Positions 32,440-43,560 of a DNA stretch of 64,000 nucleotides are shown in pieces. The stretch covers positions 1 to 64,000 of the forward strand of contig JAKCPI010000883.1 of the NCBI GenBank assembly GCA_023213315.1, read 5' to 3'. How positions within the stretch are numbered: the first letter of the stretch is position 1; every line of letters begins with the position of its first letter. The notes below the pieces were generated by a model, which was given only the letters and a program-made list of their open reading frames with translations, was not told the origin of the DNA and did no database searches. The translations under genes were made by a program, and so were the position numbers. The stretch comes from Euborellia annulipes. Taxonomy: Eukaryota; Arthropoda; Insecta; Dermaptera; Anisolabididae.

Positions 32440-32718
32440 GGATGGATGTTAAAGTTGATTATTTTAAGCTAATCCCTTGGCGAAATTTCTTTTTCTTATT
32501 TTTTTTTTTTTTTTTTTTTTTAATTGTTACAGATGGACCCGCACACGTATGCACACACATACACACACACACACACACACCATTTCACGAAAACCACTTT
32601 TTTAGATTCAGGGGACCTCAAAATGTGTACCAGGTATACCCATCAAAATCTCGACATCGAATTTTTAACATGAATCACTCTATATATATTAACATATATA
32701 TAGGTAAGAGAAAGTAAA
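32440..32718 (+). repeat. Family R1, 3' end
   Basis: (CA)n at 32552-32580, ACTTTTTTAGATTCAGGGGA, CATCAAAATCTCGACATCGA, and terminal ATATATTAACATATATATAG with GTAAGAGAAAGTA. It is 5'-truncated, starting after a 25-bp T run. Confidence 0.75.
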
Positions 32719-32894
32719 AACAATTCTTTTTGATAAAATGGTGGACGCAGTCCAAATTAATACAATTAAATAAAAGAAACTTGTGTTTTCTTTCTTGGAC
32801 AAAAAGTGACAGGTAGTATGTCGTCTTTTGGTATAATTATTAAAAATCGATTAATTTTCAATAATATTTATTTTTGGTTTACAGGTGCGCTAAA

Positions 32895-32924
32895 ATGTTT
32901 CGGCCACCATGAGAGCCATCATCA
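32895..32924 (-). repeat. CTGATGA...CGAAAC motif, FB3 left arm
   Basis: Minus-strand CTGATGATGGCTCTCATGG, then TGGCCGAAACAT. The CTGATGA and CGAAAC boxes equal the hammerhead-ribozyme consensus boxes; pairing of the intervening stem is GGC/GCC. Confidence 0.55.
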
Positions 32925-33126
32925 GAACCAATAATTCATCCACATAACAAAAGGTCTGAGGTGCAATTTAATAGTATATGTTTTAACAATTATTTCTATA
33001 TTTTTATGATTAAAATTAAGTTTATTAACCATTAATTTTAATCATAAAAATATACAAATAATTGTTAAAACATATACTATTTAATTACACTTCAAGACCT
33101 TTTGTTATGTGGATGAATTATTGGTT

Positions 33127-33158
33127 CTGATGATGGCTCTCATGGTGGTCGAAACATG
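33127..33158 (+). repeat. CTGATGA...CGAAAC motif, FB3 right arm
   Basis: CTGATGATGGCTCTCATGG then TGGTCGAAACATG. It differs from the left arm by C to U in the stem (GGC/GUC), a change that preserves pairing as G-U. Confidence 0.55.
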
Positions 33159-33261
33159 TTAGCGCACCTGTAAACCAAAAATAAATATTATTGAAAAACG
33201 ACATACCTGTCACTTTTTGTCCAAGAAAGAAAACACAAGTTTCCATTATTTAAAAACAATT

Positions 33262-34096
33262 TTATTAAAACTAAATAATTTAAATAACTTAATGCACTAG
33301 GCTATATAGTTTGGAGTATTTATAAATTAACACTTGATGTTCATTTCACACAAATCAATGCCCATTCAGTGTTAATTTATAGGGCCTAAATATTTTCAAT
33401 TCCTAGATGCATGTTGTGTGCGAGTTTTATTCTATCTTTCAAAGAATTATACGTTTATCAACGGTTTTAAAAGTTTTTTAAGATGTCTTAAAGAATTTCT
33501 CTCGCATTAAAAAATTAAATGAAATTTCATTCTATTGAAATTAATTATAAAAATATTTTATTTCCCACAAACTTGATAACGTGCCCGTTTCAAGCCAAGC
33601 CCCTGGGCAAAGGAGCAATCGAGAGATTATTTAATAAATAGAAGAAGCAAAGGAGCGAAATGAACAAATTTGAGATTGCTTCAGGTGCATTCTTTGAGGA
33701 ATATTCGCAAGATGCCGACTCTCATCTCATTTAATTGTTTATTTACTTAGACTTGCTAATAAAAGAGAGATCAAATACATCTAAATCTAAAGATAAAAGG
33801 GGTTTTCGTAAATTCCTTTTATATTTTTAAGAATGTACGCTTGCATTAATTGTGCATTGTGCTTAGAGGTTTTTTTTTTTTTTTTTTTTTTATTTGTTTA
33901 GGTCTTTTTTGGTACCTGAGGCCCTTTAGACATTTATTTCAATTGATTGGTAGCCAAATGCTTTCAGATTAATACTTTAGAAAAGTTTTTTTCTTGCGTA
34001 AACCAATTCAACTTTTGTAAATTCCAATATTATTCACTTTTTGGCTCTTGCTCTTGATTTCTAGTGAATTCTTTGGCAAAATTGAATTTTTTTCAG
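33262..34096. other. A+T-rich DNA with SINE S1 fragment
   Basis: 33898-33967 is a minus-strand S1 3' fragment (GGTCTTTTTTGGTACCTGAG, TTGATTGGTAGCC). A 23-bp T run lies at 33870. Otherwise nothing recognised. Confidence 0.5.
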
Positions 34097-34169
34097 CTAC
34101 GTCTTCTTATTGTTTGGCATCGTCCCTACAGCCTCGATCGGTCATGCTGGAATATTTATTAAAAAATAA
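34097..34169 (+). CDS. Weak candidate terminal exon
   Basis: After an acceptor (GAATTTTTTTCAG) one base plus 23 codons run to TAA at 34167, reading a hydrophobic YVFLLFGIVPTASIGHAGI then FIKK. It could be a membrane-spanning tail. Its acceptor phase also matches the donor of the microexon at 8928. No branch to any known family. A second frame is open nearly as long, so this is weak. Confidence 0.18.
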
Positions 34170-34386
34170 TCTATAATTGATTTTAAAAATATACCAAAAG
34201 TTCTAAAATCTTCGGACTCAAAAAAAAAAAATAAAAAAACTGGACGGCAGTTATTTTGTAATTATACAGTATAAAACAGTGGGTGGTCAAATAATTATAT
34301 CAATAAAAATAGGATCTCAAACCAGGAAAATTTCTCTTAAGTTCAATCACAGATTCTAGCTTGCAGGAGTGATGGAATTTTCAATA

Positions 34387-35036
34387 TACGAGGGGAGTTC
34401 AATAAGTAATGCAACTCATTATTTTTTCTGAAACAGGGGTTATTTTATTTAGCATTCAAATACACCATGTTTTTCCCCAATCTTTTAAATAAATAATAAA
34501 TACGTCTACACAAAAATATTTTTTCAACAAAACTCCCTTTAAATCCTCCGCCTTTCCCCTCCCTTGAAGGGGGGGGTTTGTCTGCTCCCCCCTCCCCCTC
34601 CTTGATGTCAGAGCTAAGCCAACATCGCGCTGCATCAATAACTGCTTCATCATCCGCGTAGTGCGTCCCACGGATTGCGTTCTTCATTGAGCCAAACAGA
34701 TGAAAATCCGACGGTGCGAGATCGAGGCTGTAGGTTGGATGAGGAAGTACGGTCCACTGGGGTTTCGTGAGCTCCTCTCGGGTGCGAAGACTTGTAGACT
34801 GTTCTTCCTCATCCACCCTACAACCCCGATCTCGCACCTTCGGATTTTCATCTGTTGGCTCAATGAAGAACGCACTCTGTGGGACGCACTACACGAATGA
34901 TGAAGCAGTTATTGATGCAGCACGATGTAGCACAGACATCAGATTGGGGAATAACATGGTGTATTTGAATGCTGAATAAAATAACCCCTGTTTCAGAAAA
35001 AAAATGTTTTGCATTTCTTATTGAACTCCCCTCGTA
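34387..35036. pseudogene. Inverted dimer of mariner transposase 3' ends
   Basis: Both termini read TACGAGGGGAGTTCAATAAG (right end inverted), next to TA, as in mariner elements. The minus-strand left half encodes the C-terminal part of a mariner transposase, with VLPHPTYSLDLAPSDFHLF and KNAIRGTHYADDEAVIDA. The Asp of APSDFHLF is the third catalytic acidic residue of the DD34D triad (codon at 34706-34708). The right half encodes the same region on the + strand (GAT at 34843-34845), with its own changes and a stop after HLLAQ. The N-terminal DNA-binding domain and the first two catalytic Asp residues are absent. It cannot make transposase but, with two identical-type ends, could be mobilised in trans. 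A family-level name is not assigned. Confidence 0.9.
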
Positions 35037-36482
35037 TAAATAAGACGAGTTTTACTGAAAATTTCATCTCCTACACCATAGTCAGGGAAGAACGCCCATC
35101 CCCCCTCGAGCCAGGGAGGGGAAGGCTCTCAACATTAATTATGTTTTGAATTTAGAATTATTACACGTATTCATTTTAAGATCTTTAACATTTCATATTC
35201 AAAATCCCCGCTAGAGAGCAGCACTATCCACCAAAATTTATTTATTAGTACGAATAAAAGATCGAAACTTTATTATATTAACTATCATATATGAATATAT
35301 ATGATAGAATTACTTTTAGCATTTTAAAAACATAATTATACTATATACAGTCCTGGCATAGAAATAATTCAATAGTATACAAAATAAAATATCGAATTCT
35401 GTGTTATTTTTAAAAAATAAGCTTAATATATTCTTAATTTATCGTATCTCAATAAATAAATGATAATTTTTTTAAAACATTTAAATATTAATTATGTGAA
35501 TAAATTATATATACTGTGCACTACTTTTTTATCAACGGTCTTTTTTCATGGAATTTTTGTTTTTAAACGAATAAAATATTTCGTTTTTTCAAAAATGGAA
35601 TTTTAAATCATTCCGCTTCCTTGTCAAGTCAAATATAAAGAGATAATTAAAAATTCATTTTGTTGTTTTTATAAAAAAAAAATGGAAAGAAAAGAAAAAC
35701 TTGAATGTGATGATTGAAGCCAACATCTAGAAAAGAAGAGTAGTAAAAAAAAAATGAGCTTCTCACATCAAATCAACACCTTATAGGCGGAATTTAGAAG
35801 AAAATAGAGGGTGAAGGACAAAAGAGGGAAAAAATAGACAAGAGGTGAGTAATGAGGGGAGGAACGAAGAGCAAAAGGAACGCTAACGGGGAAAAGAAAT
35901 AATAAAAAAAAAGTTGGAGAGAAACTTGAAAGAAATTCCGAAAGGAATGCACAAAAAGCTTTCGAGAATTCTAGGAAAAAGTACAAAAAACAAGCCTTCT
36001 AAAGAATCAAGATGAAAGAAAAGTCGAGTGGGTTTCTGGGTAGAAAATATGATGATGGCAGGGCTTTTGGGAAGTATTTCGTAGGCTACTTCATATTTTT
36101 TTGATTAGAAAGAATTTTGTAAAAACTCCCAAATCATTAGAATTCTTGGCTTTTCATGTCATTTAGATTCCTTATTAATTTTATATCTGACCACAGGAGC
36201 GAATCAATGACAGTGAAGCGAAAGCTTTAGCTCTCCCCTAAAACATCAATAGTAAACAAAAGAGAAACCTTTCTGCAGATGTCACTTACGTCAGATATTT
36301 AAATTATTAAATAAATACGTGGGGTCAATAAAATAAATTTATTAATTAAGAAAATAGTTAACATCAAACTTTTCCCAAGCCTGTGACGTCAATTTTCTCA
36401 GCATTTGCTGAGCCTCCCCCCACTCTGCTGTGCTTTGATCTCGGTGCTTCTTTCGAATGACTGTTCTAATGCTAGAGAACCA
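35037..36482. other. A+T-rich DNA, nothing recognised
   Basis: A purine-rich interval at 35690-35990 keeps one minus-strand frame open for 72 codons with low-complexity F/L/S composition; I regard it as spurious. Confidence 0.6.
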
Positions 36483-36906
36483 GGGGCGCCAGAACGAATG
36501 TGAATCAGGGGGGTACTAAAAATGAAAATAGCATAAAAAATAAAGAAAATTAAAAATATTTATTTCCTTCAAATAGTATAAAATAAATCTACTACATAGC
36601 CTAAAAAAATTTAATTTAATAAAATTAAAATTTTTAAAAATTTGCTAGTGATTTTATCAAAAAATTTTTTTAGGCTATATAATAGATATGTTTTATATAA
36701 TTTTGAAGGAAATAAATATTTTTAATTTTCTTTTTTTTTTTTCTGTTTTTTTTTTTTTTGTTTTTTGAAGGGATAAAGTCTTAAGTTTTCATGTTATTTA
36801 AAATTTCCATATAAAATTTTTAGAAATTAGAAATACAATAGGGTCTATATAAAATATCTTGAAAAAAAGTGAATTTCTTACGCTAATTTTTTTTAAATTT
36901 TTTTTT
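36483..36906. repeat. Inverted repeat with A/T arms
   Basis: Starts AGGGGCGCCAGAACGAATG and a G run. 36545-36612 (AAATTAAAAATATTTATTTC ... ATAGCCTAAAAAAATTT) is repeated inverted at 36663-36732. Superfamily unknown; no duplication identified. Confidence 0.6.
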
Positions 36907-37068
36907 AAGGTCTTTTTCGGCATCTAAGGCCATTTAGACCCCATCCCTGTTTATTTAAAATGATTTGTAGTCAAATCAAATGAAATAAATTTTTCTCGCT
37001 TGGGACGGGAAGCGAACCCGAGATCCCGGCTCGAGAAGCTAATGTCTTTTCACTGAGCTAAAAGATCT
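36907..37068 (-). mobile_element. tRNA-derived SINE S1, copy
   Basis: On minus: head with GAGCTCAGTG-like A box and B box GGTTCGCTTCC, S1 body (ATTTGATTTGACTACAAATC) and end CTAAATGGCCTTAGATGCCG. Head diverged near TTTTAGCTCAGTG; duplication not resolved because both flanks are T/A runs. Confidence 0.75.
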
Positions 37069-38141
37069 TATTTTTAAAAAACGAAATAAAAGACACATCG
37101 CCCCCTCCTATAGGATGCCAGGGGGGCATTGTACTCTTGCCCCCCCCCCAGTTCCGGCTTAAGGATTATATAATTTTCAAAACAACTCTACGCGATGATC
37201 GATATATTTAGAATGCCTGGCCTCGAAGTAGGTCCTAAATGGTACAGAAACATCGTTCCTGACTTACAACAGTGGTTCTCAAACTTTATACAGTCTAGGC
37301 GCACTTGCAATGCTACAGATATTCGCTGGCGTGGATCTTAATGAAATTCAAAGTTTACCTCCTAAATTGGTTATTTTAGATTTTATAATATGAGATGGTG
37401 AAATGGATTTCTATTATCTGTTTCAGAAATAAAGAAATCGCCTAGCGTTGACTTTCTCTCTACTTGATCAAGAGGAGACAACCTAAGGGGGTTGGTCATT
37501 TTCTTTCTCTAAGGAATTAGAATTAGAATTAGAATTAGAATTAATTTATTAATTATTCTCTAAGGCATTGCCTCATAGAGAAGATGTACAAAATTTTACT
37601 TTTACATCTCACATGCGAGCACAACTAAATAAAATTATACGGCGGGGGGGGGGGGGGGGGGGGGGGGGCCGCCCAAAAAAAAAAAAAAAAAAAAAAAAAA
37701 ACCATATACAGCCATTATTGACAATATACCATAATTTTTTTTTTTTTTCTTTAATTAAATGGTTTTAATTAACAGATTAATCAATAATAAATAGAAAAAT
37801 AAAACAAAAAAGATGAAATAACAATACAAAAGAGAAGAGAAAAAATATTTTTATAATATATATCATTAGACATTAGACAGGAGAAGCCATCAGCCCGACC
37901 GAAATCAACACCTAGCTGCCGCATTTTAAATGACTAAATAAAAGTCTATAAAAAGGAGAGAGAAAGCCAACTCAAACAAGGTTTTTCTTAATTTTGAAAC
38001 AGATAATATTAATAATTTCTTGAAAAGTGTGAAGATATAGTTCCGGGCTAGGATTTTTAAAAGCCTTGTTCGGAAGATTTCGAATTTTAAAGGTGTGAAT
38101 TAATTTTGGTTCAAGCCGTTAGAGCGCAGCACCTTCTAGAG
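37069..38141. other. Spacer with simple repeats and hAT-type ends
   Basis: C run at 37141; CAGTGGTTCTCAAACTTTAT at 37270, a typical hAT terminus without partner; (GAATTA)n at 37513-37543; a G run of about 25 followed directly by an A run of about 26 (37644-37700). A 66-codon frame across the homopolymers is meaningless. Confidence 0.6.
37644..37700. repeat. Poly(G) joined to poly(A)
   Basis: About 25 G, then CCGCCC, then about 26 A. Length is likely to vary between individuals and assemblies. Confidence 0.9.
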
Positions 38142-38876
38142 CAGGGGTTTCCAAACCGAACTTGAGGGGCGGGAAATAAAGAAAAAAGAAAAACAATTTC
38201 TTATAAATTTAATTTATTTAAGACAAATTTCATCTAAAAATTTTCCAAGTTATTTGAGATACAAATTTAAAGGTCACTCCTACTTGCAATTAATTTTTTA
38301 TTTTGTCAATTAATAATTTACGTTGAGTCTAGTTCAAAACAAAATAGGCAAATTTTATATAAATATCTACTCAATCAGGGTACTGGAATGTCCTACATAT
38401 GGCCCCGTGAGGATAATAGGAACAACGAAGTACTAAGTTTACTAAGCCCAGAAAACAAAAAGAGGCCAAAGCAATTCATAACTTTATAAGAGCAATTCTG
38501 AAATTTTGAACCTTCATCCTGAATGAAAAGGACCAAATGTAGTTATTGCCTTAGAGTTTTTTTTTTTTTTGTTTTTTTTTTTATTATTTATCACAGAGAT
38601 ATATTTTTACATTGTTATTGTCGATAGAGCTTATTTAAATTGTTTTTCTGTATATATTAATATATTCATATGCTATTAATTGGTTCTTATGTTTATGTAT
38701 TTTGTTATTTATTGCTGAGTTATTTTCATTAGGCCTTCTTAATTGTCAATAAATTATAATTATTATTATTTCAATCAGGGGATTGCACGGAGCCACTATA
38801 GAAAGGATTCAGAAATATTGCTGAGGTCTCAGGCAGATGAGATTTTCGGGGCAAGAGGTTCCCCACTCTCTTATTT
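38142..38876. other. A+T-rich DNA beginning with a hAT-type end
   Basis: CAGGGGTTTCCAAACCGAAC at 38142 looks like a hAT terminus. No right end found. Then A+T-rich sequence with poly(T) at 38557. Confidence 0.4.
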
Positions 38877-39447
38877 TTTACTTTCTCTTGCCTATATATG
38901 TTAATATATAGAAAGAAAGTATTGTATTCATGTCAAAAAATCGATGTCGAAATTTTGATGAATAGAGGTCCTCTGAGTTCAAAAAAGTGGTTTTCGCAAC
39001 ATGGTCTGTGTTCAATTTAAAGCATGAAGGAATTGAGCCATGAGGTTGAAATTTTATATTTAAGTTAGGCACCTCCCTGAGGCGAGAAAATAAGCTTTTA
39101 AACAAAATCGGTCAAAAAGTACTAGTACTTTACTGATGTAGTTTTTCAGTTTTTTTGGATTTTCTCAAAATTCTCCAACGATTTTGATTAAAATTCTAAT
39201 ATCATATTATTTTTAGATGCTCTTTAAAATGTATATTCCCGTTTTGCCATTGAAATCTTCTGAAGCACACTTTACTCTTGTACTCCACAGGAAAGATAGA
39301 AGAAATGGTTGCCATCGTAACAAAAGATAAATATTTTCCCATACTTATAAATTTTACATCTTGAAATTCGAATGTAGCGGATTGTCGGAATATAAATAAA
39401 TATGTGTCGACACAAAAAAACTGCTGCGACCAGCGACACCAGATTTT
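38877..39447 (-). repeat. Family R1, short form, minus strand
   Basis: Terminal palindrome at 38878-38925 (TACTTTCTCTTGCC ... AGAAAGAAAGTATT), then CGAAATTTTGATGAATAGAG, TGAAGGAATTGAGCC, GTACTAGTACTTTACTGATG and GGTTGCCATCGTAACA to an eroded hairpin ending ACACCAGATTTTTTA. It has lost the (CA)n tract. The open frame at 38878-39105 is the recurrent shadow frame. Confidence 0.8.
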
Positions 39448-41344
39448 TTATTTTTTTAATTGATAAATATGTTTTTGTTTTTATGTTTGTATGTTGACGA
39501 AATCGGATATTAATACGATTTATTTAGAATAATTTTTCCTTTATAATTTAATTTTCATATTAGACACGTTTTGGAAAGCAAACTCGGCAGGTGTCGCCGC
39601 CTATAGTCGAGTTACTCAACTAACGCTATCAGAGGGGAAAGGAAATGCTTTACTTTTATCAGAGAATGAAAGAACAAGCAAAAATTTAATTTAATATCCA
39701 AATGAGTTTGCATCTGTTGTTGTGGTTTTGTTCGCATTTACGGAATTGAGCTGCGTCGGGGGGTCAAGTCGAGCGACCAGCTGAAGCTCACCTCTCACGC
39801 TTTCTCTCTTTATTTTCCTCTCTTGCTATTAATCTCTTTATCTTTTCAGGTAGGGTTAACACTTTTCATTTTACTTAGTATTTATATATTTATTTCGAAG
39901 TCCGCCTCCCAGCTTTGATTTCTTTTCTTTTTTTATAACATTGACATTCCCTTTTGGTTTCGGATCGATGCTCGTGACCTCATCGCCTGAGAGTTGAGTT
40001 AGGTTTTTCCCCATCCCGCCCTTTGGACCAGCTCTCGGGTTTCGATTTGCAGCTGACACGAGCTTCGCTATTTATTGCCTGGAGGATGCCTCTTGAGCTA
40101 TGTCAGAAGGGTCACAAGAGTCGCCGAGACAAATCCACTCATCAAATTCAAGTATTCTCAGAGCCTTTGTTTTGTCATTTAAATTAATAAAAATTATGTA
40201 ATTGTCATATAGATATCTAATTTCGGAAGGGGTGCAGTATCAATTCCTATATAAAGGGAAGCCTAAATCTTATATGGCACGATATCTATAACTACCCTTC
40301 ATCAGCGTTAAATTTCTGATAGTTCAAGAAAATGTGTATCAAATTATCACTCATCCTGTATCCTTTATTTTCTTATAGATATTTGATTAGCTTGGGTAAT
40401 CAATGGAGTTAGAATTTTATTTAAAAAAAAATGTTTGTCCTTGGACAATTTGAAGAACCCACCATTAAAAATCCCAGCCAGGGATTTATTCATATTTTTC
40501 TCCATACCAAAAATAAATTAAAAAAACGTATGTTTTTTTTAATTTTATCAATTGAAAATTATTATTTTAATTTGTTTAAAATGATTTGTATTTGTTTAAA
40601 TTTACAATACTTAGGAAAGTATAAAATAATACTTATTAAATTTATAACGTAGTAATAATTTGAATCCAGGGTCGCAGACAGACTTAACGCCCCCCCCCCC
40701 CTTCACCCTAAAAGTTTTTTTCTAGTTTGTAAAAGGCTATTGTGGCCTACACGCCAACAATTTTTTACACAATTTTTGAAACAGTTATAAATAACTTATA
40801 ATGTTTATTTAAATAAAAAAAAGTTAGTTAAAAATTTGTCAAAATCCTCTAAACATGGTGTTACCATAATTTATTGAGGCTAGACGGACAGACGACTTCC
40901 GGGTGGTCTGGGGTATATGAAAAATTTTTTGAAAATTAGGTACTAAAATCTGCGTTTTTAGCTATTCTGAGAGGTGAAATATATTATCAAACTTAGCTTG
41001 ATTTATAAGCATTTTAAATTAAAAAAAATAACTATTATGGAGAACCCATGCGAGTTTTTATAAAATTACTCTCCTCGCCTTGAGGAATGCAAAATTGTCA
41101 ATTAAAGGTATGTCAGCTTTCCTCGTTAATTCTATTTCCACAGCTAGAACACCAAAACTTGATAATCTGTTCGGACACATAGTAGATTAAGAAAATGATT
41201 TTTTTCTTCAGAAAAAAAATTTCAAAGAAAATGATTTTTTTTTAAATTTTAACCATGATAATTATTTTTATTAGAATTTTAAGGTTGGAGCACAAAGGAC
41301 CCGGGCCCCGGGGATAGAGCCATATCATTGTATTTTTATAATAA
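39448..41344. other. Spacer with CpG-richer interval
   Basis: 39540-40120 is richer in CpG than its flanks. It includes CGGCAGGTGTCGCCGCC, a long pyrimidine tract and AG at 39848 (TTATCTTTTCAG) and, on minus at 39871-40059, a 62-codon frame starting at GTG (internal Met at GMGKNLTQLSGDEV). Neither strand gives a clear exon. It could be a promoter or untranslated exon. 40682 has a C run; the rest is A+T-rich. Confidence 0.3.
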
Positions 41345-41630
41345 ACTAGTCGCAAAGCCCGCCTTCGGTCATTTTGACATTGAAATCTCATGAAGACCAC
41401 TTTACTCGTGCACTTCATAGGAAAGATAGGATAAATGGTTGCCATGGTAACAAAATATAAATATTTTTCTGTTTATAAATTTTACATCTTGAATTCAAAT
41501 GTACCGTATTGTCGCAAACTAAATTTATCTCGACACAAAAAAATCTGCAAGCACAGAACACAACTTTCGATTACCGAAGGTAAGAGAAAGTTGTGTGCTG
41601 TGCGACCAGTCACACCAGAATTTTATATAT
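41345..41630 (-). repeat. Family R1, 5' part, minus strand
   Basis: Hairpin at 41536-41622 (CTTTCGATTACC/GGTAAGAGAAAG) next to CTCGACACAAA, then GGTTGCCATGGTAACA and CACTTTACTCGTGCAC. It is joined at 41345-41368 to the GC hairpin remnant ACTAGTCGCAAAGCCCGCC seen in R2 copy 1. Confidence 0.75.
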
Positions 41631-42290
41631 ATAGATGGTCCAGATAAAAAAATAATATTAATTTTACTTACTTTTAAATAATTAGAGATGAAATGAAGGG
41701 GTGATTTCCAGATGCACACAAACACTAATACGATGTTAACACTACACTATCTCAAATACAACTAATAAACGACACATGAACAGGATCAAATACCGCTTGT
41801 TGAGTGACGTAACAATTTCTCGGCTTCTGATTGGTCAAAGCCTTTCTTGTTGTTAGTTTAAACCGCCAATATTATTCGTTAATAATTATTTTTTATTCTA
41901 ATTAAAAGATATAAGTATGTGTGTATTAAAAGAAAAAAAAATAATAAAATTAAATAAAGTTTCAAATCAAAAATATATAATCCATAATTTGAAAGAATAT
42001 AAAAAAAACTATTTAATAATGCAATTTGAATATCTATGATTATCTTGATTGACTACTCTGATGAGCTCTCTTTAATTTTTTCACAAACCGGTTTTCTAAT
42101 AATCTAGACGGGTTTGGAGAATGACGTCATCCATTCTCAATTAAAGAAAATTTATTTTTATATTCCAAAAAATAATAAAATATTAAAATAATTATTAGTA
42201 GAATATAAATTAAAAAATAAAATATGAGATCTTTGCATAGTGGAATTATTCAAAATATGTACTATCAGCAGGGCCATATTTCTTAAGAAA
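41631..42290. other. A+T-rich DNA
   Basis: No supported feature apart from a TGACGTCA palindrome at 42123. Confidence 0.6.
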
Positions 42291-42348
42291 AAAATCTACT
42301 AAAAAGTACTAGGACTTTACTGATTTACTTTTTCAGTTTACTTTCCAT

Positions 42349-43004
42349 TAGGACTGGACGGTAATGGATTTTCATTACCGACCTCGATAATGAAAAAAAA
42401 CCGGTTTTTCTCGAAAGTCGGTAAAAATTTTACCGCCCGCGACCTAAAGTTTGCCGCCGCGGAACATTTTTTTTTCGCGGAACTAAAATTTTTTCCCGGC
42501 CGGAAAAATATTTTACCTTTTTTAGAGACGCAATTTTTTGCCGAAACATTTTTTTTTCGCGGAACTACAAATTTTTTCCCGCCGGAAAAACGGAAAAATA
42601 TTTTACCTTTTTTTTAGAGACAATTTTTTGCCGAAATATTTTACCTTTTTTTTAGAGACGAATTTTTGCCGAAACATTTTTTTTTTCGCGGAACTACAAA
42701 TTTTTTCCCGCGGAAAATATTTTACCTTTTTTTAGAGACGCAATTTTTTGCCGAAATATTTTACCTTTTTTTAGAGACGCCAATTTTTTGCCGCCCGGGA
42801 AGAAATTTGCCGCCGGAAACAATTTGGTTTGCCGCCGCGAACATTTTTTTCTCGCCGAACCAAAATTTTTTACCGCCCGAAAAAATAGGTTTTTACCGAC
42901 TTTCGAAAAAAAACCGGTTTTTACCGAATTAGAGGTTCGTTACCGCGTTTTCGGTAAAAAAATTTTACCGGTTTTTACCGTAAACCGGTTTACCGTCCAC
43001 CCTA
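42349..43004. mobile_element. hAT-type element with internal repeats, 656 bp
   Basis: Termini TAGGACTGGACGGTAA and TTTACCGTCCACCCTA are inverted. A perfect 8-bp duplication CTTTCCAT flanks it (42341-42348, 43005-43012). It split an R1 copy: TGATTTACTTTTTCAGTTTA before and TTTTCTCAAAATTCGCTCAA after are contiguous in intact R1. The interior is about six imperfect, partly inverted copies of a unit with TTTTTTCGCGGAACTA, TTTTTTCCCGCCGG and ATTTTACC. It reads as lysine/phenylalanine-rich frames with no domain, so not coding. Confidence 0.9.
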
Positions 43005-43086
43005 CTTTCCATTTTCTCAAAATTCGCTCAAACGGTTTTGATTAAAATTCAAAAATCATTTATTTTTTAGATGCTCTTGAACTAAA

Positions 43087-43275
43087 TACAGGGTGTACCA
43101 ATAGTGCGTGGACGGAAGTTTGTGGGCTTTATTAACGGATGTTTTTAGTTTGTTGACGGTGCATAATGAGAAGCCTTTAGGGCTACAAATTAAAAATATT
43201 TTTGTTCCAATTGCACTCATACAGGGTGATCCATATCAAAGTTATGTTTTTTTTTTAAATGGAACGCCCTGTATT
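43087..43275. mobile_element. Possible TA-flanked MITE
   Basis: CAGGGTGTACC after TA on the left and GGAACGCCCTG before TA on the right are inverted at 8 of 11 positions. An internal CAGGGTGATCC at 43223 offers an alternative left end. Non-coding. Confidence 0.45.
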
Positions 43276-43414
43276 CCCTTCAGGAAAAAATTTCAAAAAA
43301 ATGATTTTTTTAAATTGAAATTTTAAGATTTGAGCTTATTTTATTTGTCCCATTTTATGATTTATGGCCAGCTTTCCAGGCAATCGACTCTGACTCTTAG
43401 ACAAAATCATAAGA

Positions 43415-43560
43415 GGAGGTTCGTGGCTAATCGGATAAGCTGCGGATTACGAATCTAGAGTTGCTATACAACCCGGGCTCAAATCCCACTTGCCGTGAAA
43501 ATTTTCAAACATTGCCAATGTCTCCTCCGTCTCTCTCTAATTGGAGTTAATCTCTGTTGA
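43415..43560 (+). mobile_element. tRNA-derived SINE family S2
   Basis: A box TGGCTAATCGG, B box GGGCTCAAATCCC, then a body (CAATGTCTCCTCCGTCTCTC). A related, more eroded copy is at 59390-59520 (TGGCTAATCAG, GCGAATCTAGAGTT, CCAATGTCTCTTCC). The B box departs from GGTTCGANTCC, so it is probably no longer transcribed. Confidence 0.7.

Larger units (their letters stand above)
32726..33250. mobile_element. Foldback element FB3 with 11-bp duplication
   Basis: Arms of about 230 bp (32778-33015 and 33025-33242) form an inverted repeat. An 11-bp perfect direct repeat TAAAAACAATT (32715-32725, 33251-33261) flanks the element, with a one-sided tail on the left (CTTTTTGATAAAATGGTGG ...). The arms carry the CTGATGATGGCTCTCATGG ... 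GGTCGAAACATG motif. Same architecture as FB2, opposite tail side. Confidence 0.8.

Noticed and set aside
35768..35986. 72-codon minus frame rich in F, L and S
   Set aside because: Complement of a purine-rich low-complexity tract; no splice sites or domain.
42390..43045. Overlapping Phe/Lys-rich frames of 65-88 codons
   Set aside because: They are translations of the internal repeats of the hAT-type element at 42349-43004 and repeat the same peptides.
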